DNA of 64,000 nucleotides, taken from assembly GCF_031456295.1 (NCBI RefSeq), contig NZ_JAVDUJ010000001.1, positions 1,612,001 through 1,676,000 of the forward strand, given 5' to 3'. Shown piece by piece: positions 8,904-17,856 of the stretch. This DNA comes from Arcanobacterium_A hippocoleae. Lineage in GTDB: Bacteria; Actinomycetota; Actinomycetes; Actinomycetales; Actinomycetaceae. Made by a program: the position numbers and the translations under genes. The notes under the pieces are model-generated. The model had not been told where the DNA came from and did no database searches. It worked only from the letters and a program-made list of their open reading frames with translations. Every line of letters begins with the position of its first letter. The first letter of the stretch is position 1.

Positions 8904-10115
8904 ATGAAGACGGTGGCAGAGCAAAAGCAAGAGTGCCTCGCGGCGGCAAAAGTACTTCCTGCCTTTGAAGTTTCACTTACGGATGCAATTGGCTGCATTT
9001 TGGCGCAGGATGTGGTGTCCTTAGTCGATGTGCCGCAAATGAATCTTGCAGGGCGTGATGGGTATGCTGTGCAGGCAGAAGATACGCGTGGTGCATCTGA
9101 TGTGAATCCGCTTAGTTTACCGGTATTGGAAAAAGTGCGTGCGAATTATACTGAGCCGGTTTCGATCGTGGAAAAAACTGCAATCAAGGTTGCATCGGGT
9201 ACGCCGCTGCCTGAAGGTGCAGATGCGGTAGTGCCAATTGAATATACTGATGGCGGAGAGGCACGGGTGCAGATCAATGTGGAATTGCAAGCTGGCGAAA
9301 ATGTGCGCACGCATGCGGAAGATTTGGCTGCGGGAGAAGTTATTTTACGGCAAGGAGTGCGGATCGCTTCGCGCCAGGTAGCAGTGCTTGCTTCGGCTGG
9401 GCATGCCACGGTATTGGTGCGTCCAAAGCCGCGAGTAGTAGTGCTTGCGATCGGTGATGAGCTGCAGGAGCCAGGTCGGCCTGCAGTGCGCGGGAAAGTT
9501 TATGATGCAAATTCACATGCGCTTGCCAGTGCTGCTGCAGGCGCGGGTGCGCAGGTTTTCCGCGTGGGGGCTGTGCCTGATGATGCGCGGATCTTGCGTG
9601 AAGCAATCGAAGATCAGCTTGTGCGGGCAGATATTGTGATTACTACTGGCGGGCTTTCCTATGGTGGAGGAGATACGTTAAAGGAAGTGTTGGCGCCTTT
9701 AGGCACAGTACGTTTTGATCATGTCGGCATTTTTCCGGGGCGGCAGTTTGGTGTTGGGCGGATCGATCATACTTCGATTTTTTGTTTGCCTGGATCGCCT
9801 ACGGCTGCGCTGACGGGATTTGAAGTATTTATCCGTCCTGCGCTGCGGCAAATGGCTGGATATCAGCATCTTGAACGCCGTACTGTGAGGGCAAAAATTG
9901 CGCAAGGCTGGGAATCTCCGTTTGGGAAGGAAGAGTATGTGCAAGCGCGGGTGACTGGTACTCCGGGGCATGGATACACGGTTGAACCGATTGGGAAGCC
10001 GGGTCGTCCTTTGCTGACGGGAATGGCACGCGCAAATTGTTTGATTTTGCTTTCTGCAAGTACACGCCTGGTAGCTGCGGGAGAGAGCGTCGATTGTATC
10101 GTGATTGATCAGTGA
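8904..10115 (+). CDS. glp: Glp, MoeA/gephyrin-like protein (cell-division type)
   Basis: A 403-residue MoeA/gephyrin-fold protein. AAGGGG six bases upstream favours the ATG at 8904 over one 18 bp earlier. MoeA inserts molybdenum into molybdopterin. Conserved loops are recognisable but altered: RDGYA (51-55) for MDGYA, GLSYGGGD for the usual GVSxGxxD, FPGRQFG for the PGKP loop, and CLPGSP for LPGNP; the Asp residues in the first two loops remain. No other molybdenum-cofactor gene is in the window, and the next gene is glpR/sepX. In Corynebacterium glutamicum the homologous Glp binds FtsZ and the membrane receptor GlpR, so a division role is more likely here than molybdotransfer. Confidence 0.85.
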   Translation: MKTVAEQKQECLAAAKVLPAFEVSLTDAIGCILAQDVVSLVDVPQMNLAGRDGYAVQAEDTRGASDVNPLSLPVLEKVRANYTEPVSIVEKTAIKVASGTPLPEGADAVVPIEYTDGGEARVQINVELQAGENVRTHAEDLAAGEVILRQGVRIASRQVAVLASAGHATVLVRPKPRVVVLAIGDELQEPGRPAVRGKVYDANSHALASAAAGAGAQVFRVGAVPDDARILREAIEDQLVRADIVITTGGLSYGGGDTLKEVLAPLGTVRFDHVGIFPGRQFGVGRIDHTSIFCLPGSPTAALTGFEVFIRPALRQMAGYQHLERRTVRAKIAQGWESPFGKEEYVQARVTGTPGHGYTVEPIGKPGRPLLTGMARANCLILLSASTRLVAAGESVDCIVIDQ

Positions 10116-10248
10116 TCACCGCATCGGTGGGGCTGATGTGAATAATGTGAAAATTGAGTAATAGGGATTCGGAAACAATCACAAAATAGGTGCAACACGC
10201 CTTGATTTGTAATGTCAACTGCGCGGTATATTGCATACGTTAAAGAGT

Positions 10249-11133
10249 ATGGGTGGAGAAGGAATTGCATTTGCGATAGCAGTCAGCTTTGTGCTACTTT
10301 CTGTGATTCCAATGCTTAATCGCCGTCGCGCAATTATTACGCGAACTGTCATCGATGAACGTTTTTCGGCTGAGCTGCGGATGCTTGATACGCCGCAGCG
10401 AGCAGTGCGAAATTCACATCTCCAGGGATTAAATGCAAACCATCAGCCACACGCAGAACGCGGAAAAATCTATTACACAGAACGCAAACTGATGAGCGCG
10501 GATGCGAAAAAGCAGATTCATCAAAAAGCAACAGCGCAAGCAGTGAGATCTTCAATGCGAACGCGCACCTTGCCGCCAGCTGGCAGAAAAACTGCCGGGC
10601 TTCCAAATGGGAAAGTGCAGCCGAAAATTGCGCGCCCCAATACTGGGCGAAATAGTTTCCCCTTGGCTGAGAAAGATCTGGCAGGTACACGCAACCCTGC
10701 TACTACAGCACACAGACCCAAGCCGATGAGGCAAAACAGCGTAACGGATCTGCAAAAAACTGGAAATCGGGTGATCCGATCGCAAGCGAAGTCAGAAAGT
10801 TCTTCTCGCAATATGGTGATGGATTCTCCGGCTAACGAGGTGCAAAGAAAAAATTCACTTGTGCAGCAGTCGGTACGGAAAACTTATCAGCGCCCGGTAA
10901 AAGAAAAGATCCAAAAGCGAAAAGTTACTCCGTATGCGGCGGCAGCGATTTCGGTAGCGCAACATCATCCGCAAATACCATATCGTCCGAAACGGATCGG
11001 TGAACGTTTTGCCAAATCCCAGTTGCCCGCAGCAGAGCAAGCACCTGCCTTGCGGGAGGAACAGCAAACTCGCGTGGATCTGCTCGGTGGTGGCACCACA
11101 CTTGATGCACTCCTTGCCCGTCGGCGCGCTTAG
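10249..11133 (+). CDS. sepX: Divisome membrane protein SepX/GlpR
   Basis: A 294-residue protein with one N-terminal membrane helix (about residues 5-22, FAIAVSFVLLSVIPML), then the motif RRR...RTVIDERFSAELRMLD typical of the actinobacterial SepX/GlpR family, then a long, basic, low-complexity cytoplasmic tail rich in R, K, Q, P and S. In related bacteria this protein tethers the gephyrin-like Glp to the septal membrane and helps FtsZ-ring assembly. The gene follows glp directly; rimJ, which often lies between them, is absent. The ATG at 10249 is chosen; an in-frame TTG 18 bp upstream has no better ribosome site. Confidence 0.82.
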   Translation: MGGEGIAFAIAVSFVLLSVIPMLNRRRAIITRTVIDERFSAELRMLDTPQRAVRNSHLQGLNANHQPHAERGKIYYTERKLMSADAKKQIHQKATAQAVRSSMRTRTLPPAGRKTAGLPNGKVQPKIARPNTGRNSFPLAEKDLAGTRNPATTAHRPKPMRQNSVTDLQKTGNRVIRSQAKSESSSRNMVMDSPANEVQRKNSLVQQSVRKTYQRPVKEKIQKRKVTPYAAAAISVAQHHPQIPYRPKRIGERFAKSQLPAAEQAPALREEQQTRVDLLGGGTTLDALLARRRA

Positions 11134-11219
11134 CCAAATGAATCTGTGGCAGCAGCCGGATCTGCGAATTTCCACTGATTTGAAAATTGAAAACTGAACA
11201 CTTGAAAGGAAGCGTCGTG

Positions 11220-12473
11220 ATGAGAGCGCAGGCGGCAAAGATGAAGTATGCTTATGGCGCGATGAGCTTCTTCCTGCTCTTCACTTCCTGGGCGATTTGG
11301 TGGGGATTTTTCCAACTTTGGCTGACTTCCAAAGCGGGCGGGATAATGCTCACTGGCGCACAAGTTGGGATTTTCTTTTCAATTTATGCAATTGCTTCAG
11401 TGTGCGTACTTTTTGGTTATGGTGCGCTTCAGGATCGGCTCGGTTTGCGGCGGCAGATTCTAATTTTTGTAGCTGCTCTTGCAGCATTGAATGGTCCGTT
11501 CGTTACTTGGATCCTGCGGCCGCTGCTGCAATACAATTTTGCCGCCGGGGTGATTGTGGGTGCTGCTTTCTTTGCGATTGCATTTGCCGGAGCGATGGCG
11601 ATCATTGAAGCATATTTTGGTCGTTTCTGTGTGCGCACCGGAATAATTTACGGTCACATGCGGATGTGGGGTTCGGTGGGGTATGCAGTGGCATTGGTCA
11701 GTGCTGGCTTTCTCTTCACGATTGATCCATTGATGGTTTTTTGGGCATCCTCACTACTAGGGTTGATACTCCTGATCGTGCAGCTTTTCTGGAAAGTTGA
11801 AATTCCGCCGCAAGAGCTGCCGAATCAAATCCAGGCAGCAACACCTGCTCAGACGCCCCCGGCTACATCTGAAGCGATACGGGAATTGATTTACAACCGA
11901 AATTTTTGGGCAGTGGTCGGATTCGCATTGCTCACTTGGAGCGTCTATCAAATTTACGAATCACAGATGTTTCCAGATTTTTATACGGATCATTTTTTGG
12001 ACGAAGCTCTTGGGCAGAAAATATTTGGTATTTTTATTGGAGTACAAGCCGGAATCGAAGCCTTACTGATGTCGATCGTGCCTTTTGTGATTGCCCGATT
12101 TGGTGCGAAACGTACTCTTTTAGCTTCGGCATTGGTGATGGCGTTTATCGTCTTCGGTTCGGCTACAGCAACTTCTGTGGCGCTAATTATGCTGACGAAA
12201 ATTTTCCATGCTTTAATGGTGCCGCTCATCGTGCTTGGGTTAATGGATTTTATTACGCATAATTTTGATTTGCGCCTCACTGCGACAGTGTACCTGGTGG
12301 GATTTTACGTAACTTCGTATATTGGCAATATCTTGCTTTCGCAGCCGTTTGGGATGCTGCGGGATGCAATTGGTTATCAAGGAGTCTTCGTAATTTTCGG
12401 TTGCGCGATGCTGCTTGGATTTTTCTTGGCGTTATTCGCTTTTGCTGACGATCCGCGCCGAGTCTCTAAATGA
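11220..12473 (+). CDS. LacY-family (OHS) sugar transporter lacking coupling residues
   Basis: A 417-residue, 12-helix major facilitator of the oligosaccharide:H+ symporter family. The segment YGHMRMWGSVGYAV...FVFWASS-like aligns with LacY helices IV-V; the LacY sugar-binding pair Glu126/Arg144 corresponds to E130 and R148 with the same 18-residue spacing. In a gapless alignment of helices IX-X (RFGAKRTLL to VPLIVLG), LacY Lys319 and His322 are kept (K327, H330), but Arg302 becomes I310 and Glu325 becomes M333. Those two residues are needed for proton coupling in LacY, so this may be a facilitator or couple differently. The substrate is unknown. AAAGGA precedes the start. It lies 86 bp after sepX. 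Confidence 0.88.
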   Translation: MRAQAAKMKYAYGAMSFFLLFTSWAIWWGFFQLWLTSKAGGIMLTGAQVGIFFSIYAIASVCVLFGYGALQDRLGLRRQILIFVAALAALNGPFVTWILRPLLQYNFAAGVIVGAAFFAIAFAGAMAIIEAYFGRFCVRTGIIYGHMRMWGSVGYAVALVSAGFLFTIDPLMVFWASSLLGLILLIVQLFWKVEIPPQELPNQIQAATPAQTPPATSEAIRELIYNRNFWAVVGFALLTWSVYQIYESQMFPDFYTDHFLDEALGQKIFGIFIGVQAGIEALLMSIVPFVIARFGAKRTLLASALVMAFIVFGSATATSVALIMLTKIFHALMVPLIVLGLMDFITHNFDLRLTATVYLVGFYVTSYIGNILLSQPFGMLRDAIGYQGVFVIFGCAMLLGFFLALFAFADDPRRVSK

Positions 12474-12556
12474 AGGTCGCAGCTCCGTTTTTGCTTAGAT
12501 AACTGCTGAAGTATGATGACTTCGTATCGCCGGCAGTAAAGAGTCAGAAGGAAATA

Positions 12557-13840
12557 ATGCATACTTTAAGCAAACTAATTTGTGATGTGGCATTGGCTGA
12601 AACAGCTAATTTTAGTGGGGTGCGGGATATCGCCATTTTTCTTGATCCACACGGAGAACTGACGGAATTTGCAGTGCAGCATTTACGCAAAAATCCTGCT
12701 TCCCGATTGTTTATTGGCTCGCGCGATGTATTACAAACATTCGCTGCACTCGATATCGCAGATGCAGCCGGCGTGGAAGACCGCGTATTTGCTGCCGGGT
12801 ATGAAACCGAAATCCAGCTCGATATTTTCTTTGCCGATGCGCGTGCAGGTTTTAATGGTCGAATTATGCCAGCAGAGATTGATGTCGTGCTTAGTGAATT
12901 ACCGAAATCGCTTGCAGAACTGAGGTATTTTGTGCGTTCGCTACGTGAGGTGGCGCTTTGGGAAAATACTGCCGGAGAAGAGCTGGGGAGCGTTGCTGCA
13001 GCAAATTTTGCGACAAAGAATTTACAGCCGGAAAATGATCCGAAACAGCGCGGGATAGTTTTTATTGCTGGAGGTAATAATAAGCATATGACACCGCAGC
13101 AAAATGGAGTATTAGGTGAGGTTTTCGCAGATGTACATGCTTCGCGCGGGAAAGGGAAATTCCGTTGCCTTATCGGGCGTGAAATTTTAGCGGATGCGCC
13201 AGCTTATCAGCCGCTAAAAGGCGAATTTACACTCCCTGGTTTCACGCAAAATGCTGTTCTTTTCGGAGTTGGCGGAGTTTTTTCAGGTGCGAAGGCTGAT
13301 CGCGGCGGCGAGTTTCTTGCGACTCACGCGATCTCAGATTTACTCGCGCTTTTTGGAAAAGCTAGCTCCGTCAAAGCAAATAAACGCGAGCAGCAGGCAC
13401 GGCAGCATGAATTTACGATGCTTGATTTCGGCTGTGGAAATGGTCTGATTTCACGTGCTTTCGCTGACGTATTTTCACGGGTAAAAATTTACGATACAGA
13501 TATTTCTGCTGATGCGATCACTGCTACGCATCTGACAATGTTGAGTGAGATCCTTGATCGCCGTGCATTTATTTCCTGGGATGATGCAGCACATTCGATT
13601 ACAGACGATTCGATCGACGTGGTACTTCTCAATCCGCCTTTCCATCAGGGCACTGAAATAGATCCCACCCTGGTGCAACATTTACTTGATGCTGCGCAAG
13701 CAAAGTTACACCAGGGTGGAATAATCTATTTCGTGCACAATTCACATTTGCGTTATCGGCCAGAGCTGGAAAAGCGATTTGTGAATGTGGTCGAGTTAGC
13801 GCGGAACTCGAAATTCACAGTCTTACGCGCGGCGAAATAA
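12557..13840 (+). CDS. RsmC/RlmG-type rRNA guanine-N2 methyltransferase
   Basis: A 427-residue SAM-dependent methyltransferase with the two-domain layout of RsmC and RlmG: a degenerate N-terminal domain (about 1-230) and a catalytic C-terminal domain. The SAM site reads LDFGCGNGLISRAF and the catalytic NPPF is at 359-362. RsmC methylates G1207 of 16S rRNA and RlmG G1835 of 23S rRNA; I cannot tell which from sequence alone. AGAAGGA is well spaced before the ATG. It converges with the DUF1846 gene with only 35 bp between them and no clear terminator. Confidence 0.88.
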   Translation: MHTLSKLICDVALAETANFSGVRDIAIFLDPHGELTEFAVQHLRKNPASRLFIGSRDVLQTFAALDIADAAGVEDRVFAAGYETEIQLDIFFADARAGFNGRIMPAEIDVVLSELPKSLAELRYFVRSLREVALWENTAGEELGSVAAANFATKNLQPENDPKQRGIVFIAGGNNKHMTPQQNGVLGEVFADVHASRGKGKFRCLIGREILADAPAYQPLKGEFTLPGFTQNAVLFGVGGVFSGAKADRGGEFLATHAISDLLALFGKASSVKANKREQQARQHEFTMLDFGCGNGLISRAFADVFSRVKIYDTDISADAITATHLTMLSEILDRRAFISWDDAAHSITDDSIDVVLLNPPFHQGTEIDPTLVQHLLDAAQAKLHQGGIIYFVHNSHLRYRPELEKRFVNVVELARNSKFTVLRAAK

Positions 13841-13875
13841 GGTCTTCCAGCTCGCCGCAGATACGCGCACTGAAC

Positions 13876-15366
13876 TTAGCGTTTCCAGTAGAGCCCTTTC
13901 TTGGAACGCTTCGGCTCGGAAGTGACTAAACAGCCAAGATTGCGGAAAATATCTTCATCTACACTGCCAAGCACAGTGGTGGTATGTACATCGCAGCCGC
14001 GCAGCTCAGCGAGCTTGCTGAGAGCTGCGCGTGCATCCTGTGAATTTTCTGCTGATACAGAGAGTGCAATGAGCACTTCGTCAGTGTGCAATCGTGGATT
14101 TTGTGAGCCGAGATGCTTTGTTTTCAAAGTCTGAATTGGCGCAATCGCATCAGGTGAAAGCAGTTTTGCCGCATCATCGATACCTGCCAGATGCTTCAGT
14201 GCATTGAGGAGCATCGCTGCTGAGCAGCCGAGCAGCGCGGAGGTTTTCCCAGTAATGATCGTGCCGTCAGCGAGTTCGATCGCGGAAGCTGGCGCATCCG
14301 TCGCTTGTGCTATTTGCAATGCTGGTTCTACCACGTGGCGATATTCCGGTTCAAGACCAAGTTTGCTCATAATCACGGCAATCCGGGTGGACTGCAGGGG
14401 AGCTGTATCATTGATTTTTTCTTCTACGAGCGCCTTGTAATAACGACGAATAATTTCCTGTTTCGATGCTTCACGGCATACTTCATCATCCGAAATACAC
14501 ATGCCAGCCATATTCACACCCATATCTGTTGGGCTTTGATACGGTGAAGATCCGGTGAGTTTCGTCAGCAGTTTGGCGAGCAATGGGAATGCTTCGACGT
14601 CGCGGTTATAATTCACGCATTTCTTGCCGTACGCTTCAAGATGGAATGGGTCAATAAGATTTACATCATCCAAATCTGCGGTGGCTGCCTCATATGCAAT
14701 ATTGACGGGATGGTCGAGCGGCAGATTCCAAATTGGGAATGTTTCAAATTTTGCATACCCTGCATTTACGCCACGCTGATGTTCGTGATAAACCTGTGAG
14801 AGCGCAGTTGCAAGTTTGCCTGAGCCAGGGCCTGGCGCGGTGACGATCACCAGATCACGCGAAGTGTGTGCGTATTCGTTTTTCCCAAACCCTTCATCAG
14901 AGACGATTTTCTTTGAGTCGGTAGGATATCCCGCAATCGTGTAGTGGAAAGTGACTTTTAAGCCCAGTTTAGTTAAGCGCTCGCGGAATTCGCGTGCAAT
15001 TCGCGGATCCGTATCTGCACGTGTCAAGACCACATTTTCTACGAGGAAACCGCGCTCGCGGAATACATCTACCAGGCGAAGTACGTCGTCTTCATAGGAA
15101 ATGCCAAGATCAGCGCGAATTTTTTGCCGCTCAAGATCCATTGTATTGACGGCAATAAGAATTTCGATTTCATCTTTCAGCTGCTCCAGCATCGCAATTT
15201 TATTGTCTGGGGTGAATCCTGGCAATACACGCGATGCATGCATATCGTCGAAAAGCTTTCCACCCATTTCAAGATAGAGCTTTCCGCCGATTTCATCTCT
15301 CCGTGCTTTGATGTGCTGAGATTGCATGGCGATATATTTTTCCCGATCGAAACCGATTTGATGCAC
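13876..15366 (-). CDS. DUF1846 family protein
   Basis: A 496-residue cytoplasmic protein of the DUF1846 family, whose members are about 490-505 residues and of unknown biochemical function; structures exist for Gram-positive homologues. It contains a glycine-rich, P-loop-like segment TAPGPGSGKLATALSQVYHE and a conserved N-terminal start GFDREKYIAMQSQHI. The family is best known from Firmicutes, with scattered actinobacterial members, so horizontal acquisition is possible, but its codon use looks like its neighbours. A perfect inverted repeat lies 85 bp upstream of the start. Confidence 0.9.
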   Translation of the reverse strand: MHQIGFDREKYIAMQSQHIKARRDEIGGKLYLEMGGKLFDDMHASRVLPGFTPDNKIAMLEQLKDEIEILIAVNTMDLERQKIRADLGISYEDDVLRLVDVFRERGFLVENVVLTRADTDPRIAREFRERLTKLGLKVTFHYTIAGYPTDSKKIVSDEGFGKNEYAHTSRDLVIVTAPGPGSGKLATALSQVYHEHQRGVNAGYAKFETFPIWNLPLDHPVNIAYEAATADLDDVNLIDPFHLEAYGKKCVNYNRDVEAFPLLAKLLTKLTGSSPYQSPTDMGVNMAGMCISDDEVCREASKQEIIRRYYKALVEEKINDTAPLQSTRIAVIMSKLGLEPEYRHVVEPALQIAQATDAPASAIELADGTIITGKTSALLGCSAAMLLNALKHLAGIDDAAKLLSPDAIAPIQTLKTKHLGSQNPRLHTDEVLIALSVSAENSQDARAALSKLAELRGCDVHTTTVLGSVDEDIFRNLGCLVTSEPKRSKKGLYWKR

Positions 15367-15702
15367 TGATTACTCCCAATTCTGAGCTAGTAGTTGATGG
15401 CTCACACTAAGAGAGGCGAGCCCTGTTGGGAAGCCGGGCCTGCCTTGCGCATCGTGTATTTGATGCTGATTTTCTGCTGCATCAAATACACGATTCAGCG
15501 CATTCCCGCGCTTCATTCCATAAAGTATGCCGGAAGTATTTGCGATTACGAAAGGCGTGGCGCGGAGAGGATAATCACCGGATTTCAGTGTACGAAGTAG
15601 TGAAAAAATGAACTAGAATTTTGCACGTGTCACCCCTTGTTGCTGAGGTGAGCTGATAAAGTATCAGAAATGCGCGAAAAATCCGGGAAAGTTAGCTCGG
15701 TT
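15367..15702. other. Intergenic region with a perfect 16-bp inverted repeat
   Basis: This 336-bp stretch lies upstream of the DUF1846 gene and downstream of the L,D-transpeptidase gene. Its main feature is the perfect inverted repeat 15451-15466 / 15479-15494 (ATCGTGTATTTGATGC and complement, 12-nt loop). No T-run follows on either strand, so it does not look like an intrinsic terminator; an operator or leader hairpin for the DUF1846 gene is possible. No gene is supported. Confidence 0.75.
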
Positions 15703-17118
15703 TTAGTAGTGTGTGACTACCACTGTGCCGATAGGTGCCCAGTTAAAGAGCCATTTCGCATCAGGTACGGGAGTATTCACACAACCGTTTGATCCTTGGA
15801 AACCCCACTCGTTTGGCCCCCACCAAGGAGCGCCGTGGATTGCGTAATCGCCGTGGAAAAACATATTTGCCGGAACGTTTTTGATGTCGTATTTTGATCC
15901 GTCTTGATGGGTTCCACGCATCGACTGTGTTTTGGTTTTGTGCCAAATCTTGAATTTGCCGGTGATGGTTTCGGCACCCTTTTCGCCTGTTACTACTGTG
16001 ATTGGTCCACGCACACGGGTAGCGCCTTCATAAGCTGTCATTTTGAAAGTAGAAAGATTTACATCGATCCACTTTTCCCCTTCAGTAGCCTTATAGGGGA
16101 GGTGTTCTGCGCCCCGTGCAATAATGCGATCTGTCCAGGTTTCTTCGCTGATATGCACATCAAGTGTGGTTTTCGCCGGCTGCTTTGCGCTAAAGGCTGC
16201 TTGCAAAGTTTTGAGCGCTGCATCGAAATTGGTTACATTCTTTTCAGCATGTGCTGCAGTTACTACTTCGAGTACTTGCCCAGCCGCGTTTACATTTCGG
16301 GTACCAGTAATTTTTTCCTGGTTGTGTGGCGCAGCTACCTGGGTGAGCCATTCTTTCATTGCGGCTTCGTTTACTTCGGCTTTATTCTCGTTGAATGTAA
16401 TAAAGCCGATTTTAGTTTTGGTATCAGCACTGACGGTTTTACCTTCTGCAGTTACGCTCACTTCGGTGGCGAGCAGCTTTTCAGCTTCTGCCTTAGTGCG
16501 TTCAAGATCAGCAACGGTGTATTTTGGTTTGATCTCGGAGAGTTTTACTTTTGCAGCTACAGATTTTTGAGTTTCGACAAGTTCTTGGGCGGCTGTATGG
16601 AAAATCTGCGGATCGATCCCAGCACCAGACTCTCCGGCTTGAATTTTGAATCCCTCGCCTGCAACTAAAATTTTTGGTTCTACGACGGTTTTTGCGCCTG
16701 TGGATTTTGCGGCGAGTGCTACAGCGGATGCATTAAGTTTTTCTTTGTCGATTTCAAGCTTTGGCTCAATCGTTTTTCCAGTAAACGGGATCGTGAAGTA
16801 AGAGCTGAAAGAACTATTTGGGGCGAGAGCTGCAGCTGCTACCTCGGATGCTTGGAGAGTGATCCCAATTTCGTTTAACTTAGCTGAATTGCCATCTAAA
16901 TTCGCGCCTGTGAAATTGATTTTTTCAGTTGCAGCAGCCGTATTGAGATCGGCGGAAATCTCCGATGCAGTTTTTCCTGAGACATCTACTTTGCCAACCT
17001 TCATTCCTGGAAGAGCGCGCCCGCCAAGCCAAAAATAAAGCAGATAACCTGCAAGGAGGAAAATCAATATTGCGAATCCCGAAATTGTGGAAATAACTGC
17101 AATCTTTCGCCGCGACAT
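15703..17118 (-). CDS. L,D-transpeptidase (PG-binding-4 plus YkuD)
   Basis: A 471-residue membrane-anchored cell-wall enzyme that forms 3-3 cross-links in peptidoglycan or attaches proteins to it. A membrane helix spans about 6-30. Residues about 40-330 hold two PG_binding_4-type repeats (KVGKVDVSGKTASEIS is the typical entry). The C-terminal YkuD catalytic domain carries His428 and Cys446 in the H-x14-S-N-G-C-V-N arrangement; Asn replaces the more usual His of SHGC. Length and order match clostridial and actinobacterial VanW/PG4-YkuD proteins. It probably forms a minus-strand unit with the DsrE gene upstream. Confidence 0.93.
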   Translation of the reverse strand: MSRRKIAVISTISGFAILIFLLAGYLLYFWLGGRALPGMKVGKVDVSGKTASEISADLNTAAATEKINFTGANLDGNSAKLNEIGITLQASEVAAAALAPNSSFSSYFTIPFTGKTIEPKLEIDKEKLNASAVALAAKSTGAKTVVEPKILVAGEGFKIQAGESGAGIDPQIFHTAAQELVETQKSVAAKVKLSEIKPKYTVADLERTKAEAEKLLATEVSVTAEGKTVSADTKTKIGFITFNENKAEVNEAAMKEWLTQVAAPHNQEKITGTRNVNAAGQVLEVVTAAHAEKNVTNFDAALKTLQAAFSAKQPAKTTLDVHISEETWTDRIIARGAEHLPYKATEGEKWIDVNLSTFKMTAYEGATRVRGPITVVTGEKGAETITGKFKIWHKTKTQSMRGTHQDGSKYDIKNVPANMFFHGDYAIHGAPWWGPNEWGFQGSNGCVNTPVPDAKWLFNWAPIGTVVVTHY

Positions 17119-17277
17119 ACTGCTCCAAATAATCTGCGTGTGTTGTGTAGTGTTAATTTTCCCTTATTTTGCAGTTTATTTCAGCTCGCTGAGTGTGGTA
17201 TTCGCCAATTCGTTAAATATTGCAGTATTTTCGCTGTGCGCTTTGTTTCGGAAAACAGAGGATCAAGAAATATGTGC

Positions 17278-17625
17278 TTAAGCTTTCACATATCCATAGC
17301 CACTTTGCTGGAGTTTTGCAATTTCCACAATTCCTGCAGGGACCGTTTCCACGTAATCTGGGATCAGTTCGCGCTTAATTTGCCGCTCATTCAAAGCCAC
17401 CTCGCAGAGTGCAAAACGCACGCCTGCTGCTGCAAGTGCGGCAATTTTTGCAAATAGTTTTGGTTCAAGTTCAAGTTGTGAAAATGAACGTACCGCGCTT
17501 CCATTTACTACTACGACGGCTTTCCCAGATGCGGCAGAATGGATCAAATTTCCCACGGAACGCAGTGTGAATGGCCAGCGGTCGTTTTCATTCACGTGAA
17601 AAACCAGTTTTAACTCAGACATCAT
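17278..17625 (-). CDS. DsrE/DsrF-like protein
   Basis: A 115-residue soluble protein of the DsrE-like sulfur-relay fold: a strand (KLVFHVNEND), an AVVVVNGSAV core strand, then a helix-rich segment with one cysteine in GVRFALCEVAL at the usual conserved position. Members of this superfamily carry or sense persulfide sulfur, but single-gene actinobacterial members are uncharacterised. Two adjacent ATG codons (17625 and 17622) could start it. It lies 159 bp upstream of the L,D-transpeptidase gene. Confidence 0.75.
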   Translation of the reverse strand: MMSELKLVFHVNENDRWPFTLRSVGNLIHSAASGKAVVVVNGSAVRSFSQLELEPKLFAKIAALAAAGVRFALCEVALNERQIKRELIPDYVETVPAGIVEIAKLQQSGYGYVKA

Positions 17626-17856
17626 CGGCTCCTTTGCTGCTTGATGATTCGATAACGCCCATCATAACACGTTTAGGACCAAAGCCTTGAGTTGATATTG
17701 ATTGCTGCAAAAGATTTTACACACGCTGTAACTAGTTCCCTTTTTCGCGCATTATCGCGGATCCGTCTTGCCAGGAAATACTTCCTGCTTTACGTAATAG
17801 TTACGGTTTGGGCGGAAAATCTGGGTGATGTTGCAAAATTATGAGACGATAAATTC

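Noticed and set aside
15904..16668. 254-residue plus-strand open frame
   Set aside because: It is antisense to the L,D-transpeptidase gene, with Cys/Phe-rich composition typical of shadow frames.
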